Shown piece by piece: positions 39,955 through 44,011 of a DNA stretch of 44,011 nucleotides. Below the pieces are notes generated by a model. The model made no database searches. It was not told the DNA's origin and worked only from the letters and a program-made list of their open reading frames with translations. The position numbers and the translations under genes were made by a program. The stretch's first letter is position 1. Each line of letters opens with the position of its first letter. This DNA comes from a virus. The stretch covers positions 1-44,011 of IMG/VR virus record IMGVR_UViG_3300012936_000037; one strand, 5' to 3'.

Positions 39955-40168
39955 CTTTCTTTGTTAATTGATAACCACCACTAGGTAGTTCTTCCCAAAT
40001 AAGCGTATCACCATCGTCCCACCCAACTTGATCTAATGCATCGGGTGGAAACTCTATAAACAGTTCTTTTGTTTTACCGTTTTCTTGTACAGTAATAAGC
40101 CAACTATTATCATTTATTTTACGATAAGGATTACTATTTGTCAACTGATTCTTCTTCCTGTTCAGCAT
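39935..40168 (-). CDS. AbrB/MazE-like small protein
   Basis: 77 residues. ELFIEFPPDALDQVGWDDGDTLIW, then GGYQLTKK, resembles the swapped-hairpin AbrB/MazE fold (strand-P-x-x-x-L-x-x-x-G-x-x-x-GD). Acidic tail of Asp/Glu. It could bind DNA or a toxin-like partner, but no toxin gene is adjacent. Overlaps its neighbours by 20 and 35 bases. Confidence 0.5.
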   Translation of the reverse strand: MLNRKKNQLTNSNPYRKINDNSWLITVQENGKTKELFIEFPPDALDQVGWDDGDTLIWEELPSGGYQLTKKDDEDDD

Positions 40169-40898
40169 CTACTAAATGTTGTTCATAATCTAACCAACAA
40201 TCTTCCCAATAATCATCGCCTTCTTGTAGATGTTTATCTTCCCATCGTTTGTTAAACCATGCTACGTTAGCATAATATCCTTTGCCTCGACTATCTACAA
40301 AATCATAATCTTGTTCAATTTCTTCTTTATTGTACCATAAACGTTCGATCATTTCTCCGTGATCTGTTTCTACTACGCTAACAGCAACTTTATTCTTATC
40401 AAATTCTTCGCCGTCTTTTAAATCAACATAGAAGCCGCCAAAGTCTCCTTTTTCTGCACTGTAAAACACTAGCACAGGTACACTTTCATCGTCTTCACCA
40501 TCTGCAGGTTCATCTTGTGTGTAACACTCTCTACCATATAAAGTATATGGTTCAAAGTCAACACGTGTATCCCAATCGTAATCTGGCATAGCATCTTCTT
40601 CTGTTGGTACCATGTCAAATGCCATTAGTTCGGTACCACTACTAGTATTATGATGATGTATATCATCTACTTCATACCAGCTATTAAAATATTCTCCTTC
40701 TGGTACAATGTCAGGGCTATCTGGATCATATCCTTCTTCATCTTCTGGATTATCTGGATTTTGTTCAAGTGCCATAAGATGATCAATTAATTCGTCTTGA
40801 TCACGGTCTTGCCAAAATGTAACAAACTCTGGTGTTACCATACCAATAGTCATTTCGCCGCCGTAATTGCTACCACGGATATAAATCTGTTTACCCAT
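40134..40898 (-). CDS. acidic hypothetical protein
   Basis: 254 residues from ATG 40898, preceded by GGGAG and overlapping the previous stop by 8 bases; a start at 40919 is less likely. Very rich in Asp and Glu, Trp and Tyr (NPDNPEDEEGYDPDSPD, CWLDYEQHLVD). The N-terminus has QIYIRGSNYGGEMTIGMV. No known domain. DNA mimicry is one possibility given the acidity, but there is no direct evidence. Confidence 0.55.
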   Translation of the reverse strand: MGKQIYIRGSNYGGEMTIGMVTPEFVTFWQDRDQDELIDHLMALEQNPDNPEDEEGYDPDSPDIVPEGEYFNSWYEVDDIHHHNTSSGTELMAFDMVPTEEDAMPDYDWDTRVDFEPYTLYGRECYTQDEPADGEDDESVPVLVFYSAEKGDFGGFYVDLKDGEEFDKNKVAVSVVETDHGEMIERLWYNKEEIEQDYDFVDSRGKGYYANVAWFNKRWEDKHLQEGDDYWEDCWLDYEQHLVDAEQEEESVDK

Positions 40899-41136
40899 TT
40901 TCTTTCTCCCATAACACATTATCCATGTGATTAATTAAATTACTAAAACCAATTTGCATTACGCTATACTCATTTAATTCTTCTCTATACGATTCAAGTT
41001 CTGCTAGTTGGTCACCATCGAGCTCTTCAATATCTTCAATCCCATAGTATTCACATACATATTCGTATACACTATCTATTATTTGTGCTTCGATATTTTC
41101 TTCCCACTTGTGTATTCTATTCCATTCAAAACTCAT
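40891..41136 (-). CDS. small acidic hypothetical protein
   Basis: 81 residues. YEYVCEYYGIEDIEELDGDQLAEL, then ELNEYSVMQIGFSNLINHMD, a pattern also seen (from memory) in T4-like cyanophage small proteins. No motif for function. TAATG junction with the PRTase gene. Confidence 0.55.
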   Translation of the reverse strand: MSFEWNRIHKWEENIEAQIIDSVYEYVCEYYGIEDIEELDGDQLAELESYREELNEYSVMQIGFSNLINHMDNVLWEKENG

Positions 41137-41654
41137 TAGTCATACTCCCAAGGAAAAACAATCCAAGTATCTTCTTCACTTGTATCTATTTCCTCCCAAA
41201 CATAATCTACACCATCAAACTCTGTATGAGTCTTTTCACACATTGTAGCAAAACGTACATTTTCGCCCCAAACTTCTTCCCAGCCTTCACTATCTGGTAA
41301 ACAACTTGTTTGCCAATCGTTCTTAATCCATTCAAATGTAGCACCAGTATCGTTGATATCATCTACAATCAAAATCTGTTTATGCATTTTTGGTTTACAT
41401 TTACCTTCGTGATAGCCTATTGCATCTTGGGCCATCCATAGATTACTTTCTGGACTTTCTTTGCTGTCACGCAATCTTACATCTAGCGCATAATGATTAC
41501 AGTCTAATAAATGACTAAGCATAACACTTAGTGGTAATCCGCCTCTGTTTAGTCCTACGATATAGTCTGGGCGAAAATTACTATTGTACATATTAAGAGC
41601 AATTTTGTGTGCTGATTTCTGCACATCATCCCACGAATAATATTTTCGATTCAT
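41136..41654 (-). CDS. type I phosphoribosyltransferase-like protein (1)
   Basis: 172 residues. The PRPP motif is VDDINDTGA (97-105). RPDYIVGLNRGGLPLSVML is the first Rossmann strand and loop of the PRTase fold. The C-terminus is Trp/Glu-rich and lacks an obvious purine-specific hood, so the base cannot be named (hypoxanthine/xanthine-type is the nearest guess). A second PRTase-like gene lies upstream at 41707. Confidence 0.65.
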   Translation of the reverse strand: MNRKYYSWDDVQKSAHKIALNMYNSNFRPDYIVGLNRGGLPLSVMLSHLLDCNHYALDVRLRDSKESPESNLWMAQDAIGYHEGKCKPKMHKQILIVDDINDTGATFEWIKNDWQTSCLPDSEGWEEVWGENVRFATMCEKTHTEFDGVDYVWEEIDTSEEDTWIVFPWEYD

Positions 41655-41681
41655 GTTTAATCCTGTTACTATTATTGTTTT

Positions 41682-41710
41682 AACTTAACACATTAATAAT
41701 AAGATGTCAA
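41682..41710 (-). promoter_or_regulatory. probable promoter TTGACA-N17-TAAGTT for the PRTase gene
   Basis: TTGACA at 41705-41710 and TAAGTT at 41682-41687 on the minus strand, 17 bases apart. The -35 box is perfect but the -10 is weak. It overlaps the stop of the upstream gene and lies 28 bases before ATG 41654. Confidence 0.45.
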
Positions 41711-42132
41711 GGTTTATATGGAGTTTTTGGCATTGTAAATAATGCTCTTACATGATTAGGATGTTCATAACACGGCTGTCTTGCAAATACTACCCAGCGA
41801 TATCCTTGTCCAGCAGTCCAGTCTGGATATTCTTCTTTAATAAATTCTCTCATACTTGTGCCTGTTGTAAACACATCATCACATATCATAATTTGATCAT
41901 TAGGATCGCCACTAGCATATTCTTGCATTGCTGATGCAAATGGTAGCCCACCTCTAGGAATGCCTACTGCTTTATAAAATGGTCTTTCTTGGTATTCCAT
42001 AACCATTTTTGCTATTGCTTTCCATTCGTTTGGAGATATAGCATCGCACTCTAATTTCCAACTTAATGGTAGCCCAGCATGTGATATAAAGTCACCTGCT
42101 TCGAATAATCTTGCTTCTGTTCTATGTGGCAC
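41707..42132 (-). CDS. type I phosphoribosyltransferase-like protein (2)
   Basis: 141 residues from GTG 42132, with AAGGAG about 7 bases upstream and lying inside the end of the aldolase gene. PRPP motif CDDVFTTGTS (84-93), after the fold start AVGIPRGGLPFA. The short N-terminus and ARQPC end do not identify the base. With the other PRTase-like gene it may work in nucleotide salvage. Confidence 0.65.
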   Translation of the reverse strand: MPHRTEARLFEAGDFISHAGLPLSWKLECDAISPNEWKAIAKMVMEYQERPFYKAVGIPRGGLPFASAMQEYASGDPNDQIMICDDVFTTGTSMREFIKEEYPDWTAGQGYRWVVFARQPCYEHPNHVRALFTMPKTPYKP

Positions 42133-42934
42133 TTCCTGCTCCTTTTATCATAAAAATATTTTTTGTAATATGGTCTTCAAATTCTTGATCTGTTTGATTT
42201 ATGTTTAGTCCTTCACTAAGTCCTCTACTAAAACTTGCAGTCATACCTTTTTGTAGTGCAAGTCTTCTACATGCTTCTACAGTAGAGTATCCACCTGATA
42301 GACCTACAACTTTATGTACTTTATCGTGAAGCATGATATTACTATAGAAATCTTCACGCTCAGGTAATGTAAGTTTTAATATACATTTACCGCTAAATGC
42401 ATCTAATCTTTCTGCTAATTGATCTCTAAGCATATTTTCTACATTTGCTTTGTTTGGATGTTCAATGGGTACTTCTGGTTCTACAATAGGCATCAGTCCT
42501 TCACCGTATATGGGTTCTGCGAGTGCAAACTGTTGGTCTAATATCATATCCATATCTTTTTCATCTTTAAGAATACTACGCATCTTTGTTCCTGTACATC
42601 CATGTTCTTTTGCAAAGTCTGTCATTTCTTCCCAACGAAAGTATTTTAGGTAACCGTTATCTTCACAGCCGCTATCAATTTTTAAATATGCTTCAATACC
42701 TTTTTCTTTTAACACAGGAACCATACCACGCTCTACTGTGTCTTTATAAAGTATTGCGGCCCATATATTATCTGATGTAAAACTTTTACTGTTTACCATA
42801 CGTAACCGCATCAAATGAATATCGTCCATAACAACTTCGTGTGGAAGTTTATCTGCTTTTTTATATCCATACTTTTCTAAAACTCCTGGGCTACTACCAC
42901 CGCTGTGGTCCATTGCCGCAATAAATTTACTCAT
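42122..42934 (-). CDS. class I fructose-bisphosphate aldolase
   Basis: 270 residues, shorter than bacterial class I enzymes of this type (about 295). IVEPEVPI (150-157) supplies catalytic acids, K187 in CILKLTLP is the expected Schiff-base lysine, and VVGLSGGYS followed by ASFSRGLSEGL is the phosphate-binding end. It cleaves fructose-1,6-bisphosphate to triose phosphates (or joins them). The ATGA overlap with GAPDH couples two consecutive steps of central carbon metabolism. Confidence 0.85.
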   Translation of the reverse strand: MSKFIAAMDHSGGSSPGVLEKYGYKKADKLPHEVVMDDIHLMRLRMVNSKSFTSDNIWAAILYKDTVERGMVPVLKEKGIEAYLKIDSGCEDNGYLKYFRWEEMTDFAKEHGCTGTKMRSILKDEKDMDMILDQQFALAEPIYGEGLMPIVEPEVPIEHPNKANVENMLRDQLAERLDAFSGKCILKLTLPEREDFYSNIMLHDKVHKVVGLSGGYSTVEACRRLALQKGMTASFSRGLSEGLNINQTDQEFEDHITKNIFMIKGAGSAT

Positions 42935-43896
42935 ATCATTTTCCCCATAACTGATGCAATGTCTGCCATTCTACAACTAAATGCCCATTCATTGTCATAC
43001 CAAGACATTACTCTAACTAAATGGTTTCCTACTACTCTAGTTTGGTCTGGCGCAAATATACAACTTTCTTCAGTTGTGTTAAAATCACTGCTTACTAATG
43101 GCAGTTCTTCATATCCTATAACACCACGCATTTCTTTTCTAGTGCTTTCTAAAACAGCGTTATTAATAGTGTTCTCACTTACTTCGTCTCTAACTTGTAG
43201 TGTAAGGTCTACACAACTTACATTAGGTGTAGGCACTCTTATTGCACTGCCTTTTATTTTTCCTGTAACTGCTGGATAAACAAGATCTAATGCTTTTGCG
43301 GCTCCGGTGCTGGTAGGTATAATGTTCACTGCACCTGCTCTTGCTCTATAAGGATCTTTGTGCTTTTTATCTATAGTGCTTTGATCTCCTGTGTAACTGT
43401 GTATTGTTGTCATTTGTCCTGCAACTATTCCACAGTTTTCGTCTAACACTTTGATTAAAGGAGCAAGACAATTTGTTGTACAACTAGCATTGCTTACAAC
43501 TCTATCATTAGGTAAGATGTCTTGGTGATTAACACCGTAAACAACTGTTCGCTTACATTCTTTAGCAGGCGCACTTATTACAACTTTTTTAGCACCATTC
43601 ATAGTATGGTTTAAACATTTGATACCGTTGTTATATGCACCTGTGCATTCTAGCACAACATCTACATTTTTCCATTCTATCTTTTCGATATCACGTTCTT
43701 CTGTCCATAGTATGGGCTCATGTATCGGACCGTGATATCTACCATGTACGCTATCATATTTAAGTAAGTGCATGTTAGTATCTCTACCACCAGTAGCATT
43801 GATTTGCACAATCTGCATATCTTTTCTCTTGCTCATAATATGACGAGTAACACAACGCCCTATTCTACCTAATCCGTTTATTCCAATTGTTATCAT
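42931..43896 (-). CDS. glyceraldehyde-3-phosphate dehydrogenase
   Basis: 321 residues, close to full length. INGLGRIGR (6-14) is the nucleotide loop; SNASCTTNCLAP holds catalytic C139 with H166 (TIHSYTGDQ). NIIPTSTGAAKA, SWYDNEWAF complete the family. The residue after Asn33 (QINATGG) is Ala where NAD-specific enzymes have Asp, so NADP use may be possible. It acts on the triose phosphate made by the adjacent aldolase. A GAPDH gene in a phage is uncommon. Confidence 0.93.
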   Translation of the reverse strand: MITIGINGLGRIGRCVTRHIMSKRKDMQIVQINATGGRDTNMHLLKYDSVHGRYHGPIHEPILWTEERDIEKIEWKNVDVVLECTGAYNNGIKCLNHTMNGAKKVVISAPAKECKRTVVYGVNHQDILPNDRVVSNASCTTNCLAPLIKVLDENCGIVAGQMTTIHSYTGDQSTIDKKHKDPYRARAGAVNIIPTSTGAAKALDLVYPAVTGKIKGSAIRVPTPNVSCVDLTLQVRDEVSENTINNAVLESTRKEMRGVIGYEELPLVSSDFNTTEESCIFAPDQTRVVGNHLVRVMSWYDNEWAFSCRMADIASVMGKMI

Positions 43897-44011
43897 TCTT
43901 TTCCTATGTCTTCTAATGCAGATTCAATTATATCTAAATTCTTTTCTATACTAGTTAGCCTGTTTTCTATTTCGTCTGCTGCCATAAAAGATAACACCAA
44001 CGCAACTGCCA
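43893..44011 (-). CDS. 3' end of a small protein with hydrophobic N-terminus (truncated by window)
   Basis: The minus-strand frame is open from the window edge and ends at a TGA that overlaps the GAPDH ATG (ATGA). The visible 38 residues run AVALVLSFMAADEIENRL and a helical IEKNLDIIESALEDIGKE. The hydrophobic start could be a signal peptide or membrane segment, or the gene could begin at the ATG within it (43984). Function unknown. Confidence 0.45.
   Translation of the reverse strand, partial: AVALVLSFMAADEIENRLTSIEKNLDIIESALEDIGKE

Noticed and set aside
1-44011. tRNA genes and CRISPR arrays.
   Set aside because: No cloverleaf with CCA-like end or repeat-spacer array was noticed by eye. A tRNAscan-SE run would be decisive; it could still find one that I missed.

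Overview
The window is about 44 kb of AT-rich, almost gap-free DNA. Most neighbouring genes overlap by 1 to 20 bases or are a few bases apart. It reads as part of a large T4-like marine myovirus genome. Evidence for a phage: a block of nucleotide-metabolism genes (thymidylate synthase, dihydrofolate reductase, nucleotidyltransferase, P-loop kinase), a T4-type 5'-3' exonuclease, a MoxR ATPase with a VWA/HExxH partner, a QueE-like enzyme, many small genes of the kind seen in T4-like cyanophages and pelagiphages, and NATAAATA late-promoter-like octamers beside strong TTGACA-N17-TATATT promoters. An alphaproteobacterial host such as SAR11 is an inference. It rests on a CHCC zinc-finger protein like the one common in Alphaproteobacteria, a TctA/TctC uptake pair, and the low GC content. 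No terminase, portal, capsid or tail gene was recognised here.

Left half (1-25621, almost all plus strand): the 3' end of a TctA-type permease and a TctC-like solute-binding protein open a long chain of accessory enzymes. The chain holds eleven radical-SAM proteins (ten plus strand, one minus strand at 9598-10878), two PP-loop ATPases with a QueC-like cysteine tail, three sulfotransferase-like P-loop proteins (one fused to a methyltransferase), three further SAM methyltransferases, three 2-oxoglutarate/Fe(II) oxygenase-like proteins, a GT-A-like glycosyltransferase, an SDR-like oxidoreductase and an aminoglycoside-kinase-like protein with no normal start codon. Translational coupling suggests these are made together. 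They look like a tailoring pathway that builds or modifies a small molecule, sugar, cell-surface or virion component; the product cannot be read from the sequence.

Right half (25614-44011, almost all minus strand): probable early genes. Nucleotide metabolism lies at 25.6-28 kb, the VWA/MoxR module at 29.4-32.2 kb, and a run of small conserved phage genes and exported proteins at 33-38 kb. These are followed by QueE, two phosphoribosyltransferases, a class I fructose-bisphosphate aldolase and a GAPDH, with the 3' end of one more gene at the edge. One small hydrophobic protein (32933-33163) is on the plus strand with its own late-like promoter and terminator. The intergenic DNA beside it carries phased T-tracts, strong promoters and a stretch of inverted repeats that may encode a structured RNA.

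Four small genes under 60 codons (15908-16066, 36682-36804, 37681-37833, 38534-38659) were found by reading gaps and overlaps. Several starts were moved to ATGA/TAATG junctions or to GTG/TTG codons supported by a Shine-Dalgarno sequence.
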